Source: Burkholderiales bacterium C2
GTDB lineage: Bacteria; Pseudomonadota; Gammaproteobacteria; Burkholderiales; Burkholderiaceae_C
NCBI GenBank assembly: GCA_005503085.1
Contig: SCOI01000013.1
Span: 1-64,000 of the forward strand
Reading direction: 5' to 3'
DNA: 64,000 bases
Notes under the pieces: model-generated
Database searches by the model: none
Told to the model about the DNA's origin: nothing
The model's input: the letters and a program-made list of their open reading frames with translations, nothing else
Shown here: positions 42,797-51,063 of the stretch, piece by piece
How the letters are laid out: every line of letters starts with the position of its first letter
Numbering within the stretch: the first letter of the stretch is position 1
Program-made: the position numbers and the translations under genes

Positions 42797-43336
42797 ATGA
42801 TGATCCGCCGCCTGCTCCTCTGCGCCGCTCTGCTGGCGGGCCTGCCCGCCGCCCAGGCGGCGCTCAAGCCCGGCGCGCCGGCGCCCGATTTCACGGCCGA
42901 GGCGGCGGTCGGCGGCCAGCCCTTTCGCTTCAGCCTGGCCGCCGAGCTGAAGAAGGGGCCGGTGGTGCTGTACTTCTACCCCAAGGCCTTCACTAGCGGC
43001 TGCACGATAGAGGCGCATCAGTTCGCCGAGGCCAGTGATCGCTTCAAGGCGCTGGGAGCCACCGTGATCGGCATCTCCACCGACGATATCGAGACGCTGA
43101 AGAAGTTCTCGGTCGAGGCTTGCCGCAGCAAGTTCGCGGTGGCGGCCGACGCGGGCGGCAAGGTGATGAAGGACTATGACGCCGCGCTGCGCCTGCTGCC
43201 GGGCACGGCCGACCGCATCTCCTACCTGATCACGCCCGAAGGTCGCATTGGCGCGGTGTTCTCCAGCCTCAGCCCCGACGGCCATGTCGACGCGATGCTG
43301 AAGGCCGCGCAGCAGTGGAAGGCCAGCGCCAAGTAG
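42797..43336 (+). CDS. Exported peroxiredoxin (BCP/PrxQ-like)
   Basis: The 179-residue protein has a Sec signal (MMIRRLLLCAALLAGLPAAQA) followed by an AhpC/TSA fold. KPGAPAPDF opens the domain, and YPKAFTSGCTIEAHQF contains the PxxxTxxC peroxidatic Cys69. The BCP resolving cysteine five residues later is replaced by His74; the only other mature-part cysteine is Cys109 in VEACRSKF. It should therefore be a periplasmic peroxidase using a distant or external resolving thiol. Typical BCP is cytoplasmic, so export is a notable variation. It is divergent from allA. Confidence 0.88.
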   Translation: MMIRRLLLCAALLAGLPAAQAALKPGAPAPDFTAEAAVGGQPFRFSLAAELKKGPVVLYFYPKAFTSGCTIEAHQFAEASDRFKALGATVIGISTDDIETLKKFSVEACRSKFAVAADAGGKVMKDYDAALRLLPGTADRISYLITPEGRIGAVFSSLSPDGHVDAMLKAAQQWKASAK

Positions 43337-43419
43337 GCAGATGCCCGGCGGCAGACCCTGAAACCTGCCGGTAACCGCCGCCAGCGGCTAGCATGCGCAG
43401 CTGCCCGCTCCCCTCTCCA

Positions 43420-44775
43420 ATGTCTGCTCACGCCCCGCTCGCTCGTCCCCGCCTGTTCTCGCTGGCCTGGCCCCTGTTCATCGAATTGCTGCTGGGCATT
43501 GCTGTGGGCATGGTCGGCACCTTGCTGGCCGCGCGCGTGTCGGACGCCGCCGGTGCCGCCTTCGCTCTGGCCAACCATGTCTCGGCCACGCTCTTCATCC
43601 TGTTTCGCATCATCGGCGCCGGCGTCAGCGTGGTGGTCACGCAAAGCCTGGGCGGCGGGCGGCGCGACCAGGCCCAGGCCCTGTCGCGTGCGGCCCTGGG
43701 CGCCAGCAGCTGGATCGGCGGCATCGCCGGTGGCGCGGCCCTGGTCGGCGCCGGCCCGCTGCTGCGCCTGATGAATGCGCCGGCCGAAGTGCTGCCGCTG
43801 GCCCTGCCTTTCCTGATGGCGCTGGCACCGGCCCTGCTGCTCGATGCCTGGAATGCGTCGATGGCCAGCGTGATGCGCGCCCATCTGCGCACCCGCGACA
43901 CACTGGCCGTGCTGGTGACCATGCAGCTGGCGCAGCTGGCGCTGGCGATCCCGCTGATGGGCTGGCTGGGCCTGCCGGGCTTTGCGCTGGCCCTGGTCCT
44001 GAGCCGTGCGCTGGCGCTGGGCCTGCATCTGTGGCTGTGGCGCGCGCGGCTGGACATCCATCCGGCCTGGGGCGACTGGTGGCGGCTGCCGCGCCGCGAG
44101 CTGGCGGCGGTGCTGCATATCGGCCTGCCCGGCGCGGCCGAGAACATCGCCTACCGGCTGGCCTTCATGGTCAGCGTCGCGGTGGCCGGCCAGCTGGGCG
44201 CGACGGCGCTGGCCACCCACTCCTATGCCTCGCAGCTGATGTACTTCGTGCTGCTGTTCGGCCTGGCCACCGGCTTCGCGGCCGAGATCGTGGTCGGCCA
44301 CATGATAGGCGCCGGCCAGCTGCACGCGGCCCATCGCCTGGTGCGACGGGCGCTGGCGCGCGGCCTGGTGGTCAGCGTCGCGGTGGCCACCGCGGCAGCG
44401 CTGGCCGCGCCCTGGCTGCTGCGCCTGTTCACCGCCGACCCGGCCATCATCGCGGCCGGCACCACGCTGATGTGGCTCACCGTGATCCTGGAGCCGGGCC
44501 GCACCTTCAATCTGGTCGTCATCAACGCGCTGCGCGCGGCCGGCGATGCGCGCTACCCGGTGATGGTGGGTGCCGGCTCGATGCTCATCGTGCTGGCCGG
44601 CGGCAGCTGGCTGCTGGGCCAGGTGATGGGTCTGGGCCTGGTGGGCCTCTGGATCGCCTATGCGGCCGACGAATGGATACGCGGCCTCTTGATGTGGCGG
44701 CGCTGGGCCACCCACGGCTGGGTGCCCCATGCGCGCGGCGTGCACCGGCGGCTGCGCCAGGGCGGCGCGGCCTGA
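43420..44775 (+). CDS. MATE-family efflux transporter
   Basis: The 451-residue protein has twelve membrane spans in two MatE halves. The first begins LFSLAWPLFIELLLGIAVGMVGTLLAARVSD and the second LAAVLHIGLPGAAENIAYRLAF. GRTFNLVVINALRAAGDARYPVMVG near the end is a family hallmark. MATE pumps expel cationic drugs, dyes or metabolites using a sodium or proton gradient. The start at 43420 is favoured because it gives a short cytoplasmic tail before helix 1; an in-frame ATG at 43393 would add nine residues. It converges with the LysR gene 7 bp downstream. Confidence 0.9.
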   Translation: MSAHAPLARPRLFSLAWPLFIELLLGIAVGMVGTLLAARVSDAAGAAFALANHVSATLFILFRIIGAGVSVVVTQSLGGGRRDQAQALSRAALGASSWIGGIAGGAALVGAGPLLRLMNAPAEVLPLALPFLMALAPALLLDAWNASMASVMRAHLRTRDTLAVLVTMQLAQLALAIPLMGWLGLPGFALALVLSRALALGLHLWLWRARLDIHPAWGDWWRLPRRELAAVLHIGLPGAAENIAYRLAFMVSVAVAGQLGATALATHSYASQLMYFVLLFGLATGFAAEIVVGHMIGAGQLHAAHRLVRRALARGLVVSVAVATAAALAAPWLLRLFTADPAIIAAGTTLMWLTVILEPGRTFNLVVINALRAAGDARYPVMVGAGSMLIVLAGGSWLLGQVMGLGLVGLWIAYAADEWIRGLLMWRRWATHGWVPHARGVHRRLRQGGAA

Positions 44776-44782
44776 GGGCGAT

Positions 44783-45685
44783 TCAGTCCGGCTCGGCACC
44801 CGGCAACAGCGCCAGCCGGGCGGCCAGAAACTCGACCAGCACCCGCACCCGCAGCGGTTGGTGACGGCGCGCCGCATAGAGCAGGTGGGCGATCTGCTGC
44901 GGCCCGGTGTGCTGCGGCAGCACCCGTTGCAGGCGCCGCTCGCGCAGCAGCTCGGCCACCGCCCAGCTTGGCTGCAGCGAGAGGCCGGCTCCCTGCAGCA
45001 CGCTGTCCAGCAATGCGACGGCGCTGTTGACGCGGTAGCGGCTGCGCAGCGGCAGGCTGATCGCGCCTTCGGGCCCTTGCAGCAACAGACCGTCGGCGTC
45101 GCCGGCAGCGTAGCGCAGATAGTCGTGGCTCAGTAGCTGCTGCGGTTCTTGCGGCTCGCCCCGGGCCGCGAGGTAGGCGGGCGAAGCCACCAGCAGCCGC
45201 TGCCAGCGCCCGGCCGGTCGTGCCACCAGATCGGGCGGCAGCGCGCCGCCCAGGCGCAGCGAGACATCGATGCGCGCCTCGCGCGGGTCGACGAAGCGGT
45301 CGTCCAGCAGCAGATCGAGCTCGATATCGGGGTAGATCCGCAGGAATTCGATCATCCAGCCGTTCAGATGGCGCTCGCCCAGCGCCACCGGCGCGCTCAG
45401 CCGCAGCAGGCCGCGCGGCTGCTGGGTCTGCTCGCGCAGCTGGGCCACCGCATCGCCATAGTCCTCCAGCAGGCGCCGCGCCTGCTCGTGGAAGCGCTGG
45501 CCCTCATCGGTCAGGCTCAGGCCGGTGGCGGAGCGTCGCAGCAGCCGCACGCCCAGCGAGCGCTCCAGCGCGGCCAGCAGCTTGCTGATGCTGGGCTGGC
45601 TGGTGCCCAGCGCCCGGGCCGCGCCCGACAGGCTGCCGAGCTCGACGCTGTGCACAAAGGCCGAGAGCGCGCGCAAGGTGTCCAT
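44783..45685 (-). CDS. LysR-family regulator
   Basis: The 300-residue protein has the LysR helix-turn-helix (MDTLRALSAFVHSVELGSLSGAARALGTSQPSISKLLAALE, LGVRLLRRSATGLSLTDEG). The effector domain has LSAPVALGERHLNGWMIEFLRIYPDIELDLLLDDRFVD, typical of the DsdC/CrgA-like branch. It is divergent from the SGNH hydrolase gene with 107 bp between the starts, so it probably controls that gene. An interrupted inverted repeat ATGCCCATAT/ATATGGCAT lies in this gap. The effector is unknown. Confidence 0.9.
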   Translation of the reverse strand: MDTLRALSAFVHSVELGSLSGAARALGTSQPSISKLLAALERSLGVRLLRRSATGLSLTDEGQRFHEQARRLLEDYGDAVAQLREQTQQPRGLLRLSAPVALGERHLNGWMIEFLRIYPDIELDLLLDDRFVDPREARIDVSLRLGGALPPDLVARPAGRWQRLLVASPAYLAARGEPQEPQQLLSHDYLRYAAGDADGLLLQGPEGAISLPLRSRYRVNSAVALLDSVLQGAGLSLQPSWAVAELLRERRLQRVLPQHTGPQQIAHLLYAARRHQPLRVRVLVEFLAARLALLPGAEPD

Positions 45686-45691
45686 TCATGT

Positions 45692-45748
45692 ATGCCCATA
45701 TGGAATTCTGTTGATGCAATTTTGCCGTCTACCCAAGAAATATGGCAT
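45692..45748. promoter_or_regulatory. Candidate regulator site between lysR and the SGNH hydrolase gene
   Basis: ATGCCCATAT (45692-45701) and ATATGGCAT (45740-45748) form an imperfect inverted repeat, one base apart in length, about 38 bp between arms. They lie in the divergent promoter region. LysR proteins often bind two separated sites in such gaps. The assignment is by position and symmetry only. Confidence 0.35.
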
Positions 45749-45792
45749 GAATGACAGTGAGGCCCGACACCACTTCAACGGAAACCATCACC

Positions 45793-47088
45793 ATGCGCTC
45801 TGTGTTTCAAGGCCTCAAGCAAGGCGCGGCCGCCTGGATCCTGGCCGGCATTGCCGCCGCAGCCTCGGCCAGCCCGTCGGCCGCCCCGCCGCCTGCGCCG
45901 ACGGCCAGCCCGTACTGGAGCCCCAGCTGGATGGCCAGCCCGCAGCCGCTGTGGGGCAGCGACTTCGTGCTGCCGACCGGCCTGCCCGCCCAGTTCCGGC
46001 AGCAGACGCTGCGCCAGGTGCTGCGCCTGAGCGTCGGCGGGGCGGGGCTGCGGGTCATCATCAGCAATGAAGACAGCCCGGTGCCGCTACACATCGGCGC
46101 CGCCCATGTGGCCCGGCATGCCGGCGGCTCGGCCATCGAGCCGGGCTCGGATCGGCCGCTGCGCTTCGGCGGCGCCAGCGCGGTGACGCTGCCGCCCGGC
46201 GCGCGCCTGGTCAGCGATCCGGTCGATCTGGCGCTGCCGGCGCTGAGCCGTGTGGCCGTCTCGCTCTATCTGCCGCGGCCGACCCGGCCGGCGGGCTTTC
46301 ATTTCGATGCGCGCGAGACCGCCTATCTCGCCGCCGGCGAGCTCGGTGCCGCGCCGCAATGGCCGGCCTCGGCCGCTTTGCTGGGGCCGCGGGTCTTTGT
46401 CAGCGCGGTGCTGGTGGCGACGCCCCGGCCACCGACGACCGTCGTCACGCTGGGCGATTCGATCACCGACGGCAATGGCGCGACCCCGGGTGCCGACCGG
46501 CGCTGGCCCGACGCGCTGGCCGAGCGCCTGGCCGGCCGCGAGGTGGCGGTGCTGAACGCCGGCATCTCCGGCGGCCGTCTGCTGCGCGACGGCATGGGCC
46601 GCGCCGGTCTGACGCGGGCCGCCCGGGATGTGTTCGGCCAGCCCGGCGTGCGCGCGCTGCTGGTGCTGCTGGGCACCAACGACATCGGCTGGCCCGGCGG
46701 TCCGTTCGCGCCGCAGGAGGAGGCGGTCGATGCGGCGGCCTTGATCCAGGGCTTTCGCCAGCTGATCGCGCTGGCCCATGCCCACCAGGTGCGCATCGTC
46801 GGCGCCACGATCCCGCCCTTCGAGCGGGCGCTGCAGGGCACCCCGCTGGAGGGCCACTACAGCCCCGCCAAGGACCAGGTGCGCGGCGAGGTCAACCGCT
46901 GGATACGCGAGAGCGGGGCCTTCGATGCGGTGGTCGATTTCGATGCCTTGCTGCGCGACCCGGCCCAGCCCAGCCGCTTGCTGGCCCGCTTCGACTCCGG
47001 TGACCATCTGCACCCCGGCGATGCCGGCTACCGGGCGATGGCGGCGCTGATCGATCTGGAGCAGTTGCTGGGTCCGGAGCGTCGCTGA
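45793..47088 (+). CDS. Exported SGNH/GDSL hydrolase
   Basis: The 431-residue protein has a signal peptide (cleavage near AAASAS), a Pro/Ala-rich linker and an N-terminal beta-sandwich-like domain (about 40-210). A full SGNH domain follows: the nucleophile is in [13 protein letters not shown], block II in [11 protein letters not shown], block III in LLGTNDIGW, and the Asp/His pair in [16 protein letters not shown]. Enzymes of this two-domain layout are esterases acting on polysaccharide or lipid esters. The start at 45793 gives the signal peptide; an upstream ATG at 45751 does not. A divergent LysR gene is the likely regulator. Confidence 0.9.
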   Translation: MRSVFQGLKQGAAAWILAGIAAAASASPSAAPPPAPTASPYWSPSWMASPQPLWGSDFVLPTGLPAQFRQQTLRQVLRLSVGGAGLRVIISNEDSPVPLHIGAAHVARHAGGSAIEPGSDRPLRFGGASAVTLPPGARLVSDPVDLALPALSRVAVSLYLPRPTRPAGFHFDARETAYLAAGELGAAPQWPASAALLGPRVFVSAVLVATPRPPTTVVTLGDSITDGNGATPGADRRWPDALAERLAGREVAVLNAGISGGRLLRDGMGRAGLTRAARDVFGQPGVRALLVLLGTNDIGWPGGPFAPQEEAVDAAALIQGFRQLIALAHAHQVRIVGATIPPFERALQGTPLEGHYSPAKDQVRGEVNRWIRESGAFDAVVDFDALLRDPAQPSRLLARFDSGDHLHPGDAGYRAMAALIDLEQLLGPERR

Positions 47089-47141
47089 AAAGCAGGCGGC
47101 ACTCGGGCGCGGGCATGGCACGCTTCATGCAAAACTCATGC

Positions 47142-47774
47142 ATGGACCAACCCGCCGCTGCTATCGACGCCGATCCGAGCATCCGTACCCACACCCTGTT
47201 CGAGGACGCGCAGGCCATCTTCACCGGCGTGCTCTTCGTCTCGCTGGCGCTGATCCTGTTTGCCCAGGTCGGGCTGCTGACCGGCGGCACGGCCGGCGCG
47301 GCCTTTGTGCTGCATTACGCCACCGGCATCGGCCTGGGCAAGCTGTTCTTCGCGATCAACATCCCCTTCTACTGGTTCGCCTGGGTGCGCATGGGGCGGG
47401 AATTCACGCTGAAGACCTTTGTCGCGATCAGCCTGTTGTCGGCGCTGACCGAGTGGTCGCCCCAGCTGTTCGCGATCGAGCGCCTGCACCCGGCTTATGC
47501 GGCCGTGCTGGGCGGGCTGCTGCTGGGCTCGGGCTGTCTGTTCCTGGCCCGGCACCGCGCCAGCCTGGGCGGTGCCACCATCGTCTCGCTCTATCTGCAG
47601 CAGGCCAGGGGCTGGCGGGCCGGCAAGGTGCAGATGGGCATCGACTGCGCCATCGTGCTGCTGGCGCTGACCGTGGTCGAGCCCTCGCGCGTCGCCTATT
47701 CGGTGCTGGCCGCCGTCGTGATGAATCTCTTCATCGCGGTCAACCACAAGCCAGGCCGCTACGCGGTGCTGTGA
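47142..47774 (+). CDS. YitT-like membrane protein
   Basis: The protein (about 210 residues) has five or six membrane spans: AIFTGVLFVSLALILFAQVG, LTGGTAGAAFVLHYATGIGLGKLFFAINIPFYWFAW, and a C-terminal IDCAIVLLALTVVE. GGTAGxAF followed by an INIPFY segment is the signature of the YitT/YczE (DUF161) family of uncharacterised membrane proteins. Three in-frame ATGs exist (47115, 47127, 47142); the last gives a shorter cytoplasmic tail. Function is unknown. It converges with the glycosyltransferase gene. Confidence 0.82.
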   Translation: MDQPAAAIDADPSIRTHTLFEDAQAIFTGVLFVSLALILFAQVGLLTGGTAGAAFVLHYATGIGLGKLFFAINIPFYWFAWVRMGREFTLKTFVAISLLSALTEWSPQLFAIERLHPAYAAVLGGLLLGSGCLFLARHRASLGGATIVSLYLQQARGWRAGKVQMGIDCAIVLLALTVVEPSRVAYSVLAAVVMNLFIAVNHKPGRYAVL

Positions 47775-47786
47775 TCGGCGCTTGCT

Positions 47787-48950
47787 TCAGACCGCCAGCA
47801 GCGGTGCCGGTGCGGTCTGCCAGGCCTGGGCGCGGCTTTGCAGAACGTCGGCCAGGATCTCGGGCAGCTCGAACACGGCGCGGTTGTCGATCAGGCGCAG
47901 ATTGGCCTTGAACTCGTCGAGCCGCTCCAGCAACTCCAGCACCGCCGGCCGGATCTGGCGCGCCGAGCGGCTGACCACGCCCAGGCCCTGCTCCTGCACC
48001 CACTCGGCGTTGTAGCGCTCCTGCGGCAGGGTCCAGGCATTGCTGAAGGTGACGATGGGCAGGCCTTGCTGGGCCGCCTCGCTGAGGCAGCCGGGGCCGG
48101 GCTTGCCGATGAAGAAGTCGGCCAGCTGCAGATAGCGCCGCACCTCGGGCGTGAACTCCAAGACCGCGCGCGGGGCCGCGCCGGTCTGGCCGCGCAACTG
48201 CGCGGCCAGGGCCTTGTTGTGGCCGCACAGCAGGATCAGCTGCACATCCGGGAGCTGGCGCTCGATGGCGGCCATCGCCATCGAGCCGTGGCCGCCGAAC
48301 AGCACCACGCCGGTGGGCCGGTCCGGGTCGAGCCCGAGGCTGCGGCGCTCGGCGCGGCGGTCCAGCGCCAGCGGGCGGTAGAAGTCGGGCCGTATCAGCA
48401 TGCCCGAGCTGCGGTGGATCTGCGCGTCCGGGTAGCCGGCGGCGCGGGCCTGGGCCACGGCCTTGGCCGTGCCGCAGACCAGATGGCCGCGGCCGCCGGG
48501 CTCGATCCAGAAATGCGGCGGCAGATCGGCCATATCGGTCAGCACGGTGACAAAGGGCGCGCCCGGCATCACCTCGGCCAGGCCCTCGGCCAGCGCGCGG
48601 TTGAAGTTGGGCATCAGCGAGACGACCAGGTCGGGCGGTGCGTCTTGCCAGTGCCGGCGCAGGCGCTTGACGATGGCTCCGTGGCCCAGCCGTATCAGCG
48701 CCTGCAGCAGCCACAGCTCCTGCGCCAGGCCCAGGGTCCAGCCTCGGGCCAGCCGCAGGTTGTAGAGGTCCTCGGGGGCGATGCCGGTGAGGCGCTGGAA
48801 GCGCTGCTGCGGGTCCAGCATATCGACCAGATTGACGCAGCGCACCTGCCAGGCGCGGCCTTGCTGCCGGATCATGGCCTCCAGGGCCTGGGCGGCGGCG
48901 CGGTGGCCGCCGCCGGCGTTGAGGTAGATCAGGTCAAGCGTTGTCGTCAT
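47787..48950 (-). CDS. MGDG synthase/MurG-like glycosyltransferase (GT28)
   Basis: The 387-residue protein has the GT-B plan of the MGDG synthase family. The N-terminal acceptor domain (LDLIYLNAGGGHRAAAQALEAMI, VTVLTDMADLPPHFW) holds the GGGH loop. The donor domain follows (VVLFGGHGSMAMAAIERQLPDVQLILLCGHN, ADFFIGKPGPGCLSEAAQQGLPIV), with the GPGxxxEA nucleotide-sugar motif. These enzymes move galactose or glucose to diacylglycerol; in bacteria they make non-phosphorus glycolipids, often under phosphate limitation. MurG is related but lacks this N-terminus. The neighbouring genes give no further clue. Confidence 0.85.
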   Translation of the reverse strand: MTTTLDLIYLNAGGGHRAAAQALEAMIRQQGRAWQVRCVNLVDMLDPQQRFQRLTGIAPEDLYNLRLARGWTLGLAQELWLLQALIRLGHGAIVKRLRRHWQDAPPDLVVSLMPNFNRALAEGLAEVMPGAPFVTVLTDMADLPPHFWIEPGGRGHLVCGTAKAVAQARAAGYPDAQIHRSSGMLIRPDFYRPLALDRRAERRSLGLDPDRPTGVVLFGGHGSMAMAAIERQLPDVQLILLCGHNKALAAQLRGQTGAAPRAVLEFTPEVRRYLQLADFFIGKPGPGCLSEAAQQGLPIVTFSNAWTLPQERYNAEWVQEQGLGVVSRSARQIRPAVLELLERLDEFKANLRLIDNRAVFELPEILADVLQSRAQAWQTAPAPLLAV

Positions 48951-49029
48951 CGTCGCTGCGGATCGGCCGGGCTGGGCCCATGCTCGCCGCAGGGAATGAC
49001 CGGGCCGTGACAAGCAGCCCCGGCCGGCC

Positions 49030-49317
49030 TCAGCCGGTGCGCGCCGAACTGCCGCTGCGGGCCTGGGCAAACTCCTCCACCATCGACCGCCGCAGCTGAT
49101 CCAGGGCCTGGATGCAGTCCAGCATCGCGTCCTCGAAGGACTCGGCGGGCGGCGCATCGGCGGCCCGGCCGGCCAGCTGGGTCAGACGGGACTGCACCGC
49201 GCGGAACAGCACATCCCAATCCTCGATCGAGACATCCAGCGCGGCCGGCGGCGGCTGGGCGGTGGCTGGCTGGGCGCCGGTCTGGGCCGGTGCGGAAGCG
49301 GGAACAAGTCGGATCAT
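49030..49317 (-). CDS. Small conserved-looking hypothetical protein
   Basis: The 95-residue protein has a Pro/Ala/Gln-rich N-terminus (about 1-28) and an amphipathic helical part (VSIEDWDVLFRAVQSRLTQLAG and SFEDAMLDCIQALDQLRRSMVEEFAQ). I recognise no family. The start at 49317 (MIRLVPASAP) is preferred; the frame is open to 49416, but that upstream stretch has no coding feel. It has no signal or membrane segment. It lies 79 bp upstream of the glycosyltransferase gene on the same strand and is divergent from the Fnr-like regulator. Confidence 0.6.
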   Translation of the reverse strand: MIRLVPASAPAQTGAQPATAQPPPAALDVSIEDWDVLFRAVQSRLTQLAGRAADAPPAESFEDAMLDCIQALDQLRRSMVEEFAQARSGSSARTG

Positions 49318-49487
49318 CGGGCGGCCCTCGGGGTGGCGAATGGTGGATGCTGGGATGTACGGTCTGCCGATGCAGCAGAATCCGGCCAGCGCAACGCAAT
49401 GTAGGGTCACGCGCAAGCCGGGCCTGTGTCAAAAGATGTGTTGCACCGCCCCTGCCGTGGACACCCCCAAGAGAGGGATCAGCAAGA

Positions 49488-50225
49488 ATGAGCGACCTGC
49501 CCTGCAGCCAATGTCCCTTGCGGCCACTGCCGCTGTTCCTGAGCCATAACGACGAGGAGCTGGAACTCGTGCAGTCGCTGAAGCGGCGCGAGCAGCGTCT
49601 GGGCCCCGACGAGACCCTGATCGACGAGGGCCAGACCGACGCGCCGCTCTACACCCTGCTGAGCGGCTGGGCCTACCGCTTCAAGACGCTCAGCGACGGC
49701 CGCCGCCAGATCCTGAACTTCCTGCTCGCCGGCGACTTCATCGGCGTGCAGCAGAAGATGAGCGATGCCGCCGCCCATGGCGTCGTGACCTTGACCGACG
49801 CGGTGTTCTGCGTGTTCCAGCGCGACTCGCTGTGGGAGCTGCACCGGCGCAGCCCGTCGATGGGCTTCAACATCACCTGGCTGACCGCGCACGAGGAGTC
49901 GATGGTGGACGACACCTTGCTGTCGGTCGGTCGGCGCAGCGCCGAGGAGCGCATCGCCAGCCTGCTGATCCTGCTGTTCAAGCGCGCCGCCGCGCTGCAG
50001 AGCGATGGTGGCGCCGACGGCGTGCCCTTCCCGCTGACCCAGCAGCATGTGGCCGACGGCCTGGGCCTGTCCCTGGTCCACACCAACCGCACGCTGCGCC
50101 GGCTCGAGCGCCGCGGCCTGCACCAGATCAAGGGCGGCCGCCTTTATCTGCGCGATGTGAAGTCGCTGGCCCGCATCGCCGATCTCTACGGCGACGGCCG
50201 GCCGCCGCAGCGGCCGCTGGTGTGA
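49488..50225 (+). CDS. Crp/Fnr-family regulator with N-terminal cysteine pair
   Basis: The 245-residue protein has an N-terminal CSQCPLR motif (Cys6, Cys9), a cNMP-like beta-roll (LIDEGQTDAPLYTLLSGWAYRFKTL, ILNFLLAGDFIG), a dimer helix and a winged helix (LTQQHVADGLGLSLVHTNRTLRRLERRGL). FNR itself uses four cysteines for its 4Fe-4S cluster; only three are present here (the third is in VFCVF), so a standard cluster is doubtful. Proteins of this type in Burkholderiales respond to oxygen, NO or redox state, or none of these. GAGAGG lies about 10 bp upstream of the start. It converges with pyrF. Confidence 0.88.
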   Translation: MSDLPCSQCPLRPLPLFLSHNDEELELVQSLKRREQRLGPDETLIDEGQTDAPLYTLLSGWAYRFKTLSDGRRQILNFLLAGDFIGVQQKMSDAAAHGVVTLTDAVFCVFQRDSLWELHRRSPSMGFNITWLTAHEESMVDDTLLSVGRRSAEERIASLLILLFKRAAALQSDGGADGVPFPLTQQHVADGLGLSLVHTNRTLRRLERRGLHQIKGGRLYLRDVKSLARIADLYGDGRPPQRPLV

Positions 50226-50239
50226 GGGCGGGACGGCAA

Positions 50240-50255
50240 GCGGTATCGATACCGC
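50240..50255. repeat. 16-bp perfect palindrome
   Basis: GCGGTATCGATACCGC is a perfect 16-bp dyad with no spacer, between the convergent Fnr-like gene and pyrF. Because it has no loop it is a poor terminator. It is more likely a protein-binding site or a fixed genomic repeat. It marks the left side of the atypical pyrF-VOC segment. Confidence 0.6.
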
Positions 50256-50295
50256 GAGACAAGGGAGCCAAGTGGGCTTGCGCAGCAGACCCTGT

Positions 50296-51009
50296 TCAAG
50301 CGAGCACTCGCTCTCGGCGGCCGGCCTCGAATGCCATCGCGGCCCGCGAGAACGCCAGGCCAGGAGCGTCGGCCTTGACGATGGCTCGACCCATCACCAC
50401 ATGGCTGGCCCCGAGCCGGGCCGCAATGTCCGGGGTCGCGACGCGCGTTTGCTCCGTGCGGCCCGAGTCTTGGAATTGGATACCCGGCGTGACGATGAGC
50501 AGCTCTGCCGGCAGCGCGTCGCGCAGGTAAGCCGCCTCCTGTGCGGAGGCGACGAGGCCATGGCATCCGGCGTTTGCTGCCAGGTGTGCCAATCGCATCA
50601 CCTGCTCCTTGACGGACGGCGCCAGCCCGATCTCCGGCAGGTCTTCATCACCCAGGCTGGTGATCACGGTCAGGGCCAGCACCTTCAACGCTGCAAAGGG
50701 CTTGGCGGCTTCCACGGCGGCCCGCAGCACGGCCGAACCCGCAGACGCATGCACGGTCACCATCGTGGCTCCGAGCCTGCCGGCGGCGCTGACCCCGGCG
50801 GCGACGGAGCTGGGGATCTCATGCAGCTTGAGGTCGAGGAAGACCTGCTTGCCCTGAGCCACAAGCTCACGCACCAGCGACGACCCCTCGGCCGTCAGCA
50901 ACTGCAGGCCGACCTTGTAGGCCATGGCGTCTGGGCCCAGCGTCTGCACGAGATGCAGCACCTCTTCTCTGCTGTCCAGATCCAGGGCAACGATGACGGA
51001 GGTGTTCAT
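50296..51009 (-). CDS. pyrF: Orotidine-5'-phosphate decarboxylase-like protein, altered active site
   Basis: The 237-residue protein follows the short (E. coli/Bacillus type) PyrF fold: VIVALDLDSREEVLHLV, AYKVGLQLLTAEG with the active Lys, QVFLDLKLHEIPSSV, MVTVHASAG and the phosphate loop IQFQDSGRTEQTRVATPDIA. PyrF makes UMP from OMP. The second Asp of the conserved DxKxxD motif is Glu64 here (D59-x-K61-x-x-E64), and the NT pair after IP is SS, so activity is uncertain. Burkholderiales usually carry the longer type of PyrF, so this may be an extra, transferred copy. The start at 51009 matches the family N-terminus. A VOC protein gene lies 54 bp upstream. Confidence 0.8.
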   Translation of the reverse strand: MNTSVIVALDLDSREEVLHLVQTLGPDAMAYKVGLQLLTAEGSSLVRELVAQGKQVFLDLKLHEIPSSVAAGVSAAGRLGATMVTVHASAGSAVLRAAVEAAKPFAALKVLALTVITSLGDEDLPEIGLAPSVKEQVMRLAHLAANAGCHGLVASAQEAAYLRDALPAELLIVTPGIQFQDSGRTEQTRVATPDIAARLGASHVVMGRAIVKADAPGLAFSRAAMAFEAGRRERVLA

Positions 51010-51063
51010 GTGGGGCTGCGGCAGCTGTGCTCGCGCCTCCTTGGTCAGATGCATCACGGTCAC

